Below are positions 27,485 to 36,710 of a stretch of DNA of 45,389 bases, piece by piece. How positions within the stretch are numbered: position 1 is the first letter of the stretch; the number at the start of each line of letters is the position of its first letter. Position numbers and translations under genes: made by a program. The notes under the pieces are model-generated. The model did not search any database, was not told the DNA's origin, and saw nothing but the letters and a program-made list of their open reading frames with translations. The stretch spans positions 1-45,389 of the forward strand of contig JAMFSC010000011.1 of NCBI GenBank assembly GCA_026225095.1. The letters are read 5' to 3'. This DNA is from a bacterium. GTDB taxonomy: Bacteria > Acidobacteriota > Terriglobia > Terriglobales > Acidobacteriaceae.

Positions 27485-28279
27485 CTATTTCAACTCCCGC
27501 ACCCAGATATTCCGAAAGCTGTCCGGCTCGCTCTTGTCGCCATGCGCCTGCAGCTTAATCGGAGCCCGGTCGTACTTTTTGTAAAACGGCTTGCCCACAT
27601 ACAGCGTCTCGCCCTTCAGCTCGAAGTGGTTCTCTACCACCACCCCGTTGAAGAACACCGTCGCATACGCAGGGGTCTTGACCGACCCATCCTCGTTGAA
27701 GACCGGAGCCGTCCAGACCACGTCATACGTCTGCCACTCACCCGGCTTCCTCGCCGGATTCGCCAGCGGAATGGCCTGCTTGTAGATACTTCCCGCCATC
27801 CCGTTCACATACGTCTTGTTCTCATACGAATCAAGGACTTGCAGCTCGTAGCCCGCGTCCCCTGTGCCCGTCGACGCCAGGAACACCCCGCTGTTCCCAC
27901 GGGCCTGATCGCTTCCGGTAATGTTGGCCGGAATCCTGAACTCCACATGGAGCTGGTAGTTCTTGAAGCTCCGCTTCGTCTCGATGTTTCCGCCACCGTT
28001 CTTGTTCACGGTCATCACGCCATCGGCCACGGTCCATTGCGCTGGAGACTTGTCCTTGGTGGTCACCCACTCGTCCAGCCCCTTGCCGTCGAACAGCACA
28101 ATCGCGTCCGACGGCGGAGCGGCGTTCGCCGGCCCCGGAGTCACCACCGGAGGAACCGGCTCATAGATCTCCGTATCCTGGTGCTTCATCACCGGCGCAA
28201 CCGGCTGCTGCCCCCACACAGGAGCACTCAAGGCCATCCACGTAACCAACGAAACGAGCTTCAAAGAAGGAGTCCACAT
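27485..28279 (-). CDS. DUF1080 (3-keto-disaccharide hydrolase-like) secreted protein
   Basis: 264 residues from ATG 28279, which begins a signal peptide (MWTPSLKLVSLVTWMALSAP); the frame is open to 28330 without a better start. The domain runs from AIVLFDGKGLDEWVTTKDKS through FKNYQLHVEFRIP and GNSGVFLASTGTGDAGYELQ, to the C-terminal PDSFRNIWVREL, all typical of DUF1080 lectin-like folds. Such proteins act on keto-glycosides or bind sugars in the periplasm or outside. It lies just upstream of the polyQ TIR gene on the same strand. Confidence 0.9.
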   Translation of the reverse strand: MWTPSLKLVSLVTWMALSAPVWGQQPVAPVMKHQDTEIYEPVPPVVTPGPANAAPPSDAIVLFDGKGLDEWVTTKDKSPAQWTVADGVMTVNKNGGGNIETKRSFKNYQLHVEFRIPANITGSDQARGNSGVFLASTGTGDAGYELQVLDSYENKTYVNGMAGSIYKQAIPLANPARKPGEWQTYDVVWTAPVFNEDGSVKTPAYATVFFNGVVVENHFELKGETLYVGKPFYKKYDRAPIKLQAHGDKSEPDSFRNIWVRELK

Positions 28280-28558
28280 AAGTGCAGACCAGCTTACACC
28301 CTCGGCCTCGCAGGCAACCACCGACGGCATAAATCTGTGAAGCAGAACGCTCTTCTCAAAAGCCGACGCCGTCCACGTCCCGCCGCTCCTGGTCGGCGAC
28401 TCGCGCCAGTTCGCTCAGCCTGACCCCATCACCGAGATCTTCATCCGCCCAAACCTTAGCTCCAATTAACCCAAAGGTAACGTGTAGGGTTTCATTTGTG
28501 GTCCCATGCAATGCGTCGAAGGTTGTAGCCTCGAACTTGAGATTCCAGGAGACCCCCA

Positions 28559-29137
28559 TTGCGCATAGCATCATGTTTAGCCACGATTACCCTTTTCGCC
28601 TGCACGGCCTTTGCCTCTGCTTCCTCTATCACAGGATCTGTCTCCATCTCGGGGAATGACACCTTCGATAGCACCCAGATCACCTTCAACCCATCCACCG
28701 GAACCGTTTATCAGGCCTCCGGCACCCTGGGCAGCTTTGCCCCCGTCACGGTCGGTAGCCTCTCCCTCAGCTACCTCGCCGCGCTCTCCAGCTTCAGCTT
28801 CGTCGACGCGGCAAACACAACCGTCTTCACCGTGAACAATCTGCTTGGACAGACTCTGAGCTTCACGATCACGAACCTGCTGACCGACACCATCGGCTCG
28901 GACGCGAACGGTGCGACACTCTCTCTTTCGGGAGTCGGCACCTTCAGCGAAACCGGCTATGACGCCACCTCGGGCACCTTCTCGCTGACCTCGTCTTCTG
29001 CCGGTATCACCGGCTTCCAGCTCGTCAGCACCGCAGCCGCTCCCGTGGCGGTCACCCCTGAACCGGCCAGCATCGCGCTTCTGGGTACGGGAATCCTCGG
29101 CCTGGCCGGCTTCGTCAGACGCCGCATCGTAGCGTAG
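28559..29137 (+). CDS. PEP-CTERM sorting-domain protein (paralogue 1)
   Basis: 192 residues from TTG 28559 with AGGAGA eight bases upstream. Signal peptide (CLATITLFACTAFASAS), a Ser/Thr-rich body, and a C-terminal PEP-CTERM signal: VTPEPASIALLGTGILGLAG followed by FVRRR. Such signals are recognised by exosortase for surface delivery, usually with exopolysaccharide. No exosortase gene is in the window. It is paralogous to the next gene over most of its length. Confidence 0.9.
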   Translation: MRIASCLATITLFACTAFASASSITGSVSISGNDTFDSTQITFNPSTGTVYQASGTLGSFAPVTVGSLSLSYLAALSSFSFVDAANTTVFTVNNLLGQTLSFTITNLLTDTIGSDANGATLSLSGVGTFSETGYDATSGTFSLTSSSAGITGFQLVSTAAAPVAVTPEPASIALLGTGILGLAGFVRRRIVA

Positions 29138-29156
29138 ATCGCATTCTCAGGACACA

Positions 29157-29190
29157 AAGAAGGGCCCCGACTTCGGCTGGGGCCCTTCTT
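29157..29190 (+). terminator. Intrinsic terminator between the two PEP-CTERM genes
   Basis: A perfect 12-bp stem (AAGAAGGGCCCC / GGGGCCCTTCTT) with a 10-base loop, 19 bases after the first gene's stop and followed by GTTG. The two paralogues are therefore probably separate transcripts. Confidence 0.85.
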
Positions 29191-29368
29191 GTTGCACCAG
29201 GGACAGTGGCGACCACAAGCTTTCCTCATACCATTTCGGTTCCAAATTATTTGATCCAGCCAATCAATCCGCGCAAATTTTGGTTGACCTCGGGGAAAAT
29301 CATGCCATCCTTATGTGCGCCATGACACAAAAGGTATAGCTGTAAATCCGAGCTTCCGGGAGGCCTCA

Positions 29369-29953
29369 GTGCGACTTGCTTCGTATTTGACTACCGTAAC
29401 CCTCTTCGCTTGCACAGCCATCGCCTCCGCGTCGCCGATCACAGGATCGGTCTCCGTATCGGGCAACGACACCTTTGACAGCAGCCAGATCAACTTCAGC
29501 CCCAACACAGGCGTCGTCTATCAGGCGTCGGGTACCATGAGCACCTTCGCTCCCATCACGGTGGGAATGATCTCCGCCGACTACATCGCCAACCTCACCA
29601 GCTTTACCTTTGCGAACGCACCCGGCACGACGATTTTCTCCGTGCAGAATATCCCGGGCCAGACGCTCGCCTTCACCATCACGAACCTGCTCACTCACAC
29701 GATCGGCTCCGACGCCAACGGCCCCACCCTCTCCCTCTCGGGAACAGGTGCCTTCGGCGAAACCGGCTTCGACACAACCTCCGGAATCTTTTCGCTCACC
29801 TCGTCTTCGGCTGGGATTACCGGCTTTCAGTTGGTAAGCACCGCGTCGGCGGTCACACCGGAGCCATCCAGTATCGCCCTCCTGGGGACGGGAATCCTGG
29901 GGACAGGAATCCTGGGCATGGTCGGCCTTGTGCGACGCCGTCTCAAAGCGTAA
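29369..29953 (+). CDS. PEP-CTERM sorting-domain protein (paralogue 2)
   Basis: 194 residues from GTG 29369, which has GGGAGG five bases upstream; this start aligns with that of paralogue 1. Signal peptide (YLTTVTLFACTAIASASP), the same body blocks (ITGSVSVSGNDTFDSSQI, VYQASGTM, FTITNLLTHTIGSDANG, SLTSSSAGITGFQLVSTA), and the C-terminal TPEPSSIALLGTGILGTGI signal ending VRRRLKA. The transmembrane part contains a duplicated GTGIL unit not present in paralogue 1. A tandem gene duplication. Confidence 0.9.
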   Translation: MRLASYLTTVTLFACTAIASASPITGSVSVSGNDTFDSSQINFSPNTGVVYQASGTMSTFAPITVGMISADYIANLTSFTFANAPGTTIFSVQNIPGQTLAFTITNLLTHTIGSDANGPTLSLSGTGAFGETGFDTTSGIFSLTSSSAGITGFQLVSTASAVTPEPSSIALLGTGILGTGILGMVGLVRRRLKA

Positions 29954-30009
29954 AGTGCGCCCACCGGGAGGCCCGTACGGAGAGGGCTGGTCCGGCAGCA
30001 CCAGGTCTA

Positions 30010-30125
30010 GATCGGATTGCCTGTTGGTATAACGTCGGGTGCCCCACCTTCGCGACACGTCTCACCGTCGCTAAGGTGGGTTCGGAGCACCACGGCACCA
30101 TTACGCCTTCAGCGAATCCGCTCTA
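30010..30125 (+). repeat. TAG-ended hairpin element, copy D
   Basis: 116 bp from TAGATCGGATTGCC to GCGAATCCGCTCTA. The ends differ from copies A and E by GGATT with AATCC instead of AGATT with AATCT, so the base pairing of the termini is kept. Hairpin arms CCCCACCTT/AAGGTGGG and GCGAC/GTCGC. It lies between convergent paralogue 2 and hisF, whose TAG stop is its terminal CTA (30123-30125). Confidence 0.88.
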
Positions 30126-30902
30126 GCAGGGCAGCCGAACCCTCACCCCAGCCCGCCGCAGCGTCTCTTTCAACCCCCGCGAGTCCGTCACGCCAAAGTG
30201 AAAGATGCTCGCCGCAAGGGCCGCATCCGCTCGCCCCCGCCCGAAAACGTCGGCGAAGTGCTCCGCCGTCCCTGCGCCACCGCTCGCAATCACCGGAATC
30301 TGCACCGCCTCGCTCACCCGCGCCGTCAGCTCACAGTCGAAGCCCGCCCGCATCCCATCCGTGTTCATCGATGTCAGCAGAATCTCTCCGGCCCCCCGCT
30401 GTTCGGCCTCCCTGGCCCAATCGACCACGCGCAGCCCTGTCGGTTTCCGGCCACCCGAAACATACACCTCCGCTTCGCCCACCGGGTCTGCGGCGCCCTC
30501 CTTCCGACGAGCGTCGATGGCCACAATCACCGCCTGCGCGCCAAAGCTTCCGCCAATCTCCCCGATCAGCTCCGGCCGCGCGATCGCGGAGGAGTTGATG
30601 CTCACCTTGTCTGCCCCGGCATCGAAGACCGCCGAAGCATCTTCCGCCGACCGGATTCCGCCACCCACCGTGAACGGCACGAACAACGCCGCCGCAGTCC
30701 GTCTGACTGTATCGAGCAGCGTCCCCCGGCCCTCGTGCGTGGCCGTGATGTCCAGCAGGACGATCTCATCGGCGCCACCCGCCGCGTGGCGACGCGCAAG
30801 CTCCGCCGGGTCCCCGGCATCGATGATGTCGACGAACTGCACACCCTTCACCACCCGCCCATCCCGCACATCGAGACAGGCGATAATTCTCTTCGTAAGC
30901 AT
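30123..30902 (-). CDS. hisF: Imidazole glycerol phosphate synthase subunit HisF
   Basis: Cyclase subunit that, with HisH, converts PRFAR and ammonia into imidazole glycerol phosphate and AICAR. 259 residues; [20 protein letters not shown] contains the first catalytic Asp, VAIDAR the second, and FTVGGGIRS and VIASGGAGT the phosphate loops. It is the last gene of the his operon, 39 bases after the preceding gene's stop. hisA is not beside it as in many his operons. Confidence 0.95.
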   Translation of the reverse strand: MLTKRIIACLDVRDGRVVKGVQFVDIIDAGDPAELARRHAAGGADEIVLLDITATHEGRGTLLDTVRRTAAALFVPFTVGGGIRSAEDASAVFDAGADKVSINSSAIARPELIGEIGGSFGAQAVIVAIDARRKEGAADPVGEAEVYVSGGRKPTGLRVVDWAREAEQRGAGEILLTSMNTDGMRAGFDCELTARVSEAVQIPVIASGGAGTAEHFADVFGRGRADAALAASIFHFGVTDSRGLKETLRRAGVRVRLPC

Positions 30903-30941
30903 CGTTCCCTCAATCGCAAAAGACTTCCATGCCCGTCGGCA

Positions 30942-31373
30942 CTAGGAGCCGACGCTCATCCCCATCACCGGACACTTCCCCGCCGCGGCATCGCTTCCGC
31001 CGACCCGTCCAAAGCCGAAGTCCTCTGTGCCCAGAAATGACATCTTGTGGTGCCGGGCCATGCCGCTCAACTCGGTGTGGATCATATGCATCGCCATCTG
31101 GATCGCGTGCACGCTATCCGCTCCGCCCGCCGGTGTTACATGCACCCGGCCCAGCGCCGCGATCCGGTAAGGACAGGCCCAGCCCTTGCCCTCCACATGG
31201 AAGGGCTTGCCCAGCGCGACGGTCAGGGTGGCGGTGTGCCCTTCGTGTTCGAGATCGAGAAAACGCTCCGCGATCGTCTCGAACGGAAGCAGATCCATCC
31301 CTGTCCAGTTGGCCGCCGCATCTGGTGTAACCATCTCCACCGTACCCTTTACCTGATAGCTCGTATCGCCCAT
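30942..31373 (-). CDS. Conserved protein of unknown function in the his operon
   Basis: 143 residues from ATG 31373, which has GGGAGG six bases upstream. The sequence reads MGDTSYQVKGTVEMVTPDAA, later LEHEGHTATLTVALGKPFHV, WACPYRIAALGRVHVTPAGG and DSVHAIQMAMHMIHTEL. It looks like a compact alpha/beta protein without membrane segments. I do not recognise the family. It sits between hisH and hisF, where hisA is often found, so it may have entered the operon after hisA moved. No histidine-pathway role is implied by its sequence. Confidence 0.8.
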   Translation of the reverse strand: MGDTSYQVKGTVEMVTPDAAANWTGMDLLPFETIAERFLDLEHEGHTATLTVALGKPFHVEGKGWACPYRIAALGRVHVTPAGGADSVHAIQMAMHMIHTELSGMARHHKMSFLGTEDFGFGRVGGSDAAAGKCPVMGMSVGS

Positions 31374-31396
31374 GGAATTCCTCCCGCTGTTAGATG

Positions 31397-32005
31397 TCAA
31401 AGCTCAATGAAGTTCCGCAAAACCCTCAACCCAACCGACGCCGACTTCTCCGGATGAAACTGCACACCCATCACATTCTCCCGCTCAACAGCCCCCGTAA
31501 ACGCCCCGCCGTAGGGCGTTGAAGCCGCCGTGTCCGCGCTCAAAGGTGCTCGCCACGAATGGGTGTAGTAGACAAACTCGCCCTCGTCGATCCCACGCAT
31601 CAGCCTGGAATCGCCGCGAATCTCTTCAAGCGAGTTCCAACCAACATGTGGAGCCTTCAACGCCTCCCCCCCGAAGACCGTCGGAAACCGCTCGCACTCT
31701 CCGCCAAAGTGCCCCAGCCCACGCGTCTCCGGGGCTTCGGTCGATCCCTCGTACAACCACTGCAACCCGACACACACGCCAAGAAACCACGCACCCTTCG
31801 CTACACTTTCGCGAACGGCCTCGGTGATCCCAAGCTCTTCCAGCAGAGCAGTCGCGCGGAAGTGTCCAACGCCCGGAAGCACAATCTTCTCCGCCCGCCG
31901 CACCACCTCCGGGTCCTGGGTCACAAGCATCTCAGCACCCAGGTAGCCGAGCGTCTTCACCACGCTCGTCAGATTCCCCGCCTTGTAGTCGATCACCGCG
32001 ATCAC
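31397..32005 (-). CDS. hisH: Imidazole glycerol phosphate synthase subunit HisH
   Basis: Glutaminase subunit feeding ammonia to HisF. 202 residues starting [19 protein letters not shown]; catalytic Cys in [14 protein letters not shown] and the His-Glu pair in [14 protein letters not shown]. The ATG overlaps the hisB stop by four bases, so translation is coupled. Confidence 0.95.
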   Translation of the reverse strand: MIAVIDYKAGNLTSVVKTLGYLGAEMLVTQDPEVVRRAEKIVLPGVGHFRATALLEELGITEAVRESVAKGAWFLGVCVGLQWLYEGSTEAPETRGLGHFGGECERFPTVFGGEALKAPHVGWNSLEEIRGDSRLMRGIDEGEFVYYTHSWRAPLSADTAASTPYGGAFTGAVERENVMGVQFHPEKSASVGLRVLRNFIEL

Positions 32006-32625
32006 AGCAGACCCTTGGTGCTGGGAAGCATCTCCCTCATGCGCTCATCGCGTGAGCAGGCTCCGCGCATCGCACGCGCGAAGGCCTTGAAGATCGCCTC
32101 GATCTTGTGGTGATTCGATCGTCCATACATCGTCTTCACATGGACGTTCGCCTTGGCGCCCCGGGCGAACCCGTCGAAGAAGTCCGCAACCAGCTCCGTC
32201 TGAAAGTCCCCAACGAGCGGAACCGTAACCTGGTCATCGACCACGTACGCGACACGTCCGCTCAGATCGACCGCCGCGACCGCCAGCGTCTCGTCCATCG
32301 CCATCACGAAGTATCCCGCGCGCATGATGCCTTTCTTGTCGCCCAGAGCCTCCAGAAACGCCTCGCCCAACGCGATCCCGACATCCTCCACGGTGTGATG
32401 CTGATCGACGTCCAGGTCGCCCTTGCAGTCGAGCTCCAGGTCGAATCCACCATGACGCGTAAACAGCTCCAGCATATGGTCGAAGAACCGTATCCCCGTC
32501 GAGACCTTATACGTTCCCTGACCATCAATCACCAGCGACAGAGCAATCTTCGTCTCGGTCGTATTGCGCACAACCGACCCACTCCGAACCTCGTCCCGCA
32601 CCTCGGCAACCTCACTCATACTCAC
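32002..32625 (-). CDS. hisB: Imidazoleglycerol-phosphate dehydratase
   Basis: Mn-dependent dehydratase, sixth step of the pathway. 207 residues; the metal-binding [15 protein letters not shown] and the earlier [15 protein letters not shown] are intact, with the second HH-containing site in [18 protein letters not shown]. It is monofunctional: no phosphatase domain is fused. Its start lies within the end of hisC (14-base overlap); ATG 32619 is an alternative. Confidence 0.95.
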   Translation of the reverse strand: MSMSEVAEVRDEVRSGSVVRNTTETKIALSLVIDGQGTYKVSTGIRFFDHMLELFTRHGGFDLELDCKGDLDVDQHHTVEDVGIALGEAFLEALGDKKGIMRAGYFVMAMDETLAVAAVDLSGRVAYVVDDQVTVPLVGDFQTELVADFFDGFARGAKANVHVKTMYGRSNHHKIEAIFKAFARAMRGACSRDERMREMLPSTKGLL

Positions 32626-33745
32626 GCTCTCCCTCTTCCGGTCCCGCGGCCTTCAGGCTCTTCGGAGACTCCCAGTCGATCTCGGCCAGCGCCTTCTTCA
32701 GCGCCTCCAGACCCTTGGTCACATGCTCTTCCACACCAATCGTAATCCTCACGAAGCCATCGCATCCAGGATCGGCGGATCGATCCCGCAGCAGCACACC
32801 ACGCTCCCGCACGGCAGCACAAAGTTCCTTGTGCTTGACCCCGATGTTCATCAGCACGAAGTTGGCCGAGCTTGGAAAAAACGGAACATCCAGATCTCGC
32901 AGACCCGCCATCATCCGCTCGCGACCGACGCTCACCTGCGACACATACCACGCGAGATAAGCCTCATCTTCAAGCGCCACGGGAAGACATGTCAGCGCAA
33001 CGCCATTGACGTTATACGGTGAGCAAACCTTGCGCACATAAGTAAGCAGATCCGCCGGACCAGCCAGCATTCCGATCCGCAGATTGGCGAGTCCATACGC
33101 CTTCGAAAACGTCCGTGCGACGATAAGGTTTGGCACCGACGCCACATCTCCCATCGTGGTCTCACCGTGGAAGTGGTAGTAGGCCTCATCCACCATCACG
33201 ACCGCATGAGGAGCAGCCTCACAGATCGCCAACAGATGGTCCCGGCTCACGATCCCGCCGGTAGGATTATTCGGAGAAGCCACGATGATCAGCTTCGTGC
33301 GATCGGTGATCGCCGCCATGAAACGCTCAAATGGAAACTCGAGCGTCTCATCCGACTGAATCTTTACCAGATGCGTGGTCATCATCTGCACACTGACGTC
33401 GTACATGAAGAAGGTCGGTGGGGCGATCAATGCCTCATCGTCTGCCTCCAGAAACGCAGCGCACATCAGGTGGATGGCCTCATCGACGCCGTTGGTCAGC
33501 AGGACCTCTTCTGCCTGCAGGCCGAAGTGCGCTGCGACGATCCGTTCCATCGGTTCGCGCTCCGGATACTTCGTCAACTCTTCCGCCGTGATGCCCCAGA
33601 GCTTCTCCATGACCTTCGGCGACGGAGCGAAGGTGTTCTCATTGAAGTCCAATCGCAGGGCGGTCCTGGCAGCAAGGGGTGGGTGATACTCAGGCATCGA
33701 AAGCACCGCAGCCCGCGGCTTGACCGATCTGATAGGAACGCTCAT
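32612..33745 (-). CDS. hisC: Histidinol-phosphate aminotransferase
   Basis: PLP enzyme that transaminates imidazole acetol phosphate. 377 residues of fold type I with [26 protein letters not shown] and the PLP-lysine motif [16 protein letters not shown]. Its start overlaps the hisD stop by four bases and its end overlaps hisB, so translation is coupled on both sides. Confidence 0.94.
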   Translation of the reverse strand: MSVPIRSVKPRAAVLSMPEYHPPLAARTALRLDFNENTFAPSPKVMEKLWGITAEELTKYPEREPMERIVAAHFGLQAEEVLLTNGVDEAIHLMCAAFLEADDEALIAPPTFFMYDVSVQMMTTHLVKIQSDETLEFPFERFMAAITDRTKLIIVASPNNPTGGIVSRDHLLAICEAAPHAVVMVDEAYYHFHGETTMGDVASVPNLIVARTFSKAYGLANLRIGMLAGPADLLTYVRKVCSPYNVNGVALTCLPVALEDEAYLAWYVSQVSVGRERMMAGLRDLDVPFFPSSANFVLMNIGVKHKELCAAVRERGVLLRDRSADPGCDGFVRITIGVEEHVTKGLEALKKALAEIDWESPKSLKAAGPEEGEREYE

Positions 33746-35046
33746 CGCATCTCTCCGTTCGCGACTCCGTCTAGCTTCACCCGCACGCTCGCCGCATGGC
33801 CCACGAGTCCCTCCGCTTCCGCCAGCAGGATCGCCTTAGGCCCAAGCTCTGCCAGTCCCTCGCGCGTGTACTCCTGCACCGTGATCACCTTCACAAAGTC
33901 CGATACGCTGAGCCCACCGCGTACTCGTCCGTTTCTGCCGGTAGGCAAGACATGGTTCGGACCTGAGATATAGTCGCCCATCGACTGTGGCGCATAGGCC
34001 CCTACGAATACCGATCCCGCGCTCTGGACCCACTCCAGATCATCCGCTGAATCGACCGAGAGATGCTCTGCCGCAAGCCGGTTGGTCAGGTCCCGCGCTT
34101 CTGCAACTGTTTCAGTCACAAATACACATCCCCGTGCCACGAGAGACTCTTCCGCAATCTCGTTGCCCTTGGCCTGCCGCTTTGTCTCGGCGACAACATC
34201 GTGGCCCAGGGCTTCGTTTGTTGTAACCAGGACAGCCAACGTCTCCGGATCATGCTCCGCCTGCGCGACCAGGTCGGCGGCAATCCCCGCCGCGTCCCCC
34301 GTCTCACTCGCGACCAGAATCTCGGTCGGCCCTGCGGGCATGTCGATCCCGCACTCGGAGGAGACCATGGCCTTCGCCGCAGTGACGTATAGATTTCCTG
34401 GGCCGACGATCTTGTCGACGCGTCCAACCGTCTCGGTTCCGAAGGCAAGCATCGCGATCGCCTGCGCTCCACCCACGCGGTAGAACTCCGTCACCCCCGC
34501 GAGCCACGCAGCAGCCAGAGTCTCTCGGGCCGGCCTGGGGGAACACACCACGATCCGCTGCACCCCCGCCACCTGCGCCGGGGTCACCGTCATCAGCAGC
34601 GTCGACGGCAGAGGATATCGGCCGCCCGGCACATAGCAGCCGACGCTTCCCAGGGCGCGCACGATCTGTCCTGTCTTGACGCCTTTGGTCCCGGAGGCCG
34701 GCTTCTTCATCCACTCCACAGGCTTTTGAAGCTCGGCAAATCCACGAATGTTCGCCTTCGCGACCTCCATCGCCTCGCGCAGCTCCATCGACGTCTCTTC
34801 CCACGCAGCCTTCATCTCTTCGCGGGAGACACGCAGTACGCCATCCACACCAAGTCCATCCAGGCGACCCGCATACTCTGAGATGGCTGCGTCGCCACCC
34901 TGGCGAACGTCCGCCAGGATGGTCCGCACAATCGTCTCCACCTTCGCGGTGTTGGCCGCGCCACGCTGCTCGAGCTCCGCGATCAGGGACTCCGCCATCT
35001 TCGCACTCGGGCCGAATGTCTTCACCAGCTTCATCTGCAACTCCAT
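33742..35046 (-). CDS. hisD: Histidinol dehydrogenase
   Basis: Zn/NAD enzyme of the last two oxidation steps from histidinol to histidine. 434 residues, the usual length; signature regions are SVGCYVPGGRYPLPSTLLMT, FGTETVGRVDKIVGPGN, GPTEILVASETGD, and HVLPTGRNGRVRGGLSVSDF near the C-terminus. The second in-frame ATG, four codons in, may be the real start. It begins 21 bases after hisG and overlaps hisC by four. Confidence 0.95.
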   Translation of the reverse strand: MELQMKLVKTFGPSAKMAESLIAELEQRGAANTAKVETIVRTILADVRQGGDAAISEYAGRLDGLGVDGVLRVSREEMKAAWEETSMELREAMEVAKANIRGFAELQKPVEWMKKPASGTKGVKTGQIVRALGSVGCYVPGGRYPLPSTLLMTVTPAQVAGVQRIVVCSPRPARETLAAAWLAGVTEFYRVGGAQAIAMLAFGTETVGRVDKIVGPGNLYVTAAKAMVSSECGIDMPAGPTEILVASETGDAAGIAADLVAQAEHDPETLAVLVTTNEALGHDVVAETKRQAKGNEIAEESLVARGCVFVTETVAEARDLTNRLAAEHLSVDSADDLEWVQSAGSVFVGAYAPQSMGDYISGPNHVLPTGRNGRVRGGLSVSDFVKVITVQEYTREGLAELGPKAILLAEAEGLVGHAASVRVKLDGVANGEMR

Positions 35047-35067
35047 ACGTTACATAAACAATCCCTG

Positions 35068-35940
35068 TTACAAGACAACTTTGCTCAGCGGATACTCGAC
35101 GATCCCCGTGGCCCCGGACGCCTTCAGCTTCGGAATCACATCGCGTACCAGTGTCTCTTCGAGGATCGTGTTCAGCGCAACCCACTCCGGATCGCTGAGG
35201 TGCGAGATGGTCGGGGAGTTGAGCGCGGGCAGCACGGCAAGCACCGCATCGAGATCCGCCTTCTTCACATTCAGCATCAGCCCAACCTGCCCCTGCGCGG
35301 CGATCGCTCCGTTTAACATCAGCGCGATACTGTCGATCTTCTGCCGCTTCCAGGCATCCGCATAGGACCCCTTGTTCGCGATCAACTGCGTCTCCGACTC
35401 CATCAGCGTCTCGATGACGCGCAGGCGGTTCGCGCGCAGCGAAGATCCAGTCTCCGTCACCTCAACGATCGCATCGGCCAGCATCGGCGGCTTCACCTCC
35501 GTCGCCCCCCAGCTGAACTCCACATTGACAGGGATATTCTTGCTCGCGAAGTAGCGCTTGGTGAACTCGACAAGCTCGGTCGCAATGGTCTTGCCGGCCA
35601 GGTCCTCGGGCTTCTGAAAAGGAGAGTCTTCCGGTACCGCCAGCACCCACTTCACCTTCTGCCGGCTCTGCTTCGAGTAGGTCAGACTGGTGACGTATTC
35701 GACGTCGGTCTGGTTCTCCAAGACCCAGTCGTTACCGGTCAAACCGGCATCCAGATGGCCCTGCTCCACATAGCGCGCCATCTCCTGTGCCCGCACCAGC
35801 ATGCACTCGATCTCGACGTCGTTGATGGTAGGAAAGTAGCTTCGGCCACTTGCGTAGATGTGCCATCCGGCACGTTCAAACAACGCAATCGTCGCATCCT
35901 GCAGACTGCCCTTCGGAATTCCCAGCTTCAGTACGCTCAC
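35068..35940 (-). CDS. hisG: ATP phosphoribosyltransferase, long form
   Basis: First committed enzyme of histidine synthesis. The GTG at 35940 overlaps the hisI stop (GTGA), giving 290 residues starting [14 protein letters not shown]; an ATG at 35997 would sit inside hisI and is less likely. Motifs [20 protein letters not shown] and [13 protein letters not shown] are normal. The C-terminal 80 residues are the ACT-like regulatory domain of long-form HisG, so no HisZ is needed and histidine feedback is expected. Confidence 0.93.
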   Translation of the reverse strand: MSVLKLGIPKGSLQDATIALFERAGWHIYASGRSYFPTINDVEIECMLVRAQEMARYVEQGHLDAGLTGNDWVLENQTDVEYVTSLTYSKQSRQKVKWVLAVPEDSPFQKPEDLAGKTIATELVEFTKRYFASKNIPVNVEFSWGATEVKPPMLADAIVEVTETGSSLRANRLRVIETLMESETQLIANKGSYADAWKRQKIDSIALMLNGAIAAQGQVGLMLNVKKADLDAVLAVLPALNSPTISHLSDPEWVALNTILEETLVRDVIPKLKASGATGIVEYPLSKVVL

Positions 35941-36299
35941 TTGCTCTCCCCTATCGTCAACGACTTCGTAAAACAACTCACCGTGCCCTCGTGGCACACC
36001 AGGCCATCGCCCTCAACCTCAACCTTGAACAGCAGCGCATCGTTGTCGCAGTCGGTCGCGGCCTCGACGACGCGCAGCCGATTGCCGCTCGTCTCACCCT
36101 TCATCCACAGCTTGCCGCGTGTCCGGCTCCAGAACGTCACATACCCCGTCTCGAGCGTCATGCGATAGCTCGTCTCATTCAGAAATCCGAGCATCAGCAT
36201 CTCTCCTGTCTTCGCATCCTGCACCATGCCCGGGACCAGCCCGTCCATCTTGCCGAAGTCGATCTCAACCCCAGCCGCCCCGTTCGTCTCTACGCCCAT
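35937..36299 (-). CDS. hisI: Phosphoribosyl-AMP cyclohydrolase
   Basis: Third step of the pathway. From ATG 36299, preceded by GAGGA five bases upstream, it has 120 residues; ATG 36314 is possible but has no good ribosome-binding site. Family motifs [39 protein letters not shown] and [12 protein letters not shown] with the metal ligands are present. No HisE domain is fused, and hisE is not in the window. First structural gene of the operon, after the attenuator. Confidence 0.94.
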   Translation of the reverse strand: MGVETNGAAGVEIDFGKMDGLVPGMVQDAKTGEMLMLGFLNETSYRMTLETGYVTFWSRTRGKLWMKGETSGNRLRVVEAATDCDNDALLFKVEVEGDGLVCHEGTVSCFTKSLTIGESK

Positions 36300-36354
36300 T
36301 GCTTCCTCTTTCATCCTGAAATCGCTTCAAATCCGAAGCTGTGCCATACACACG

Positions 36355-36395
36355 AAAAAAGGCCCGCTCGCGGGTTGCGCGTCAGCGGGCCTTTT
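36355..36395 (-). terminator. Attenuator hairpin of the his operon
   Basis: On the minus strand: AAAAGGCCCGCT, a loop region with CGCG and CCGCG, then AGCGGGCCTTTTTT. The GGCCCGCT/AGCGGGCC stem is extended by CGCG/CGCG inside and A/T pairs outside, and is followed by six T. It lies between the leader peptide and hisI. The leader segment GCGGCTTT could pair with AAAG..CCGC of the 5' arm as an antiterminator. Confidence 0.9.
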
Positions 36396-36417
36396 GAAAT
36401 CCTGTTGAGCGTTCTTG

Positions 36418-36498
36418 CTACGCCGCACCGGACAAAGCCGCCAACACGCTCACCGCGTGATGATGGGAATGCCCATGATGGTGCTGCGAAAAGTTCAT
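36418..36498 (-). CDS. hisL: His operon leader peptide
   Basis: 26-residue peptide, ATG at 36498 to TAG at 36418. Residues 6-14 read HHHGHSHHH, seven His codons in nine. The rest is Ala/Val/Leu/Ser/Gly. It is followed within about 20 bases by an intrinsic terminator and then hisI, which is the exact plan of a classical histidine attenuator: ribosome stalling at His codons would alter leader folding and allow readthrough. The leader RNA also has TGAGCGT and ACGCTCA able to pair (7 bp) across the end of the peptide. AAAGGA directly abuts the ATG, too close for a normal Shine-Dalgarno; translation may be leaderless. Confidence 0.88.
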   Translation of the reverse strand: MNFSQHHHGHSHHHAVSVLAALSGAA

Positions 36499-36504
36499 TC
36501 CTTT

Positions 36505-36533
36505 ACGCTATTCCCGAGCGTCCGGCTTGTCAA
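36505..36533 (-). promoter_or_regulatory. Candidate sigma-70-type promoter of the his operon
   Basis: Minus-strand TTGACA (36533-36528), a 17-base spacer, and TAGCGT (36510-36505) as a -10. This would start the transcript at or a base or two before the hisL ATG, so the leader would be nearly leaderless. Confidence 0.55.
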
Positions 36534-36710
36534 TCCGACGCGCTACGCACTACTCCCCAATGGCTCTGCGCCGCGGACCACGCGATGCGCTAATCTGTTG
36601 CGGAACCGGTCCGTTATCCCCGCCGTACGGCCCGGCAAACCCATGGTCGATCCCAAATCCACCAGTCGAACCGTCGAACATTCCAACGGTCCAACGCACA
36701 GGAGTCACCC

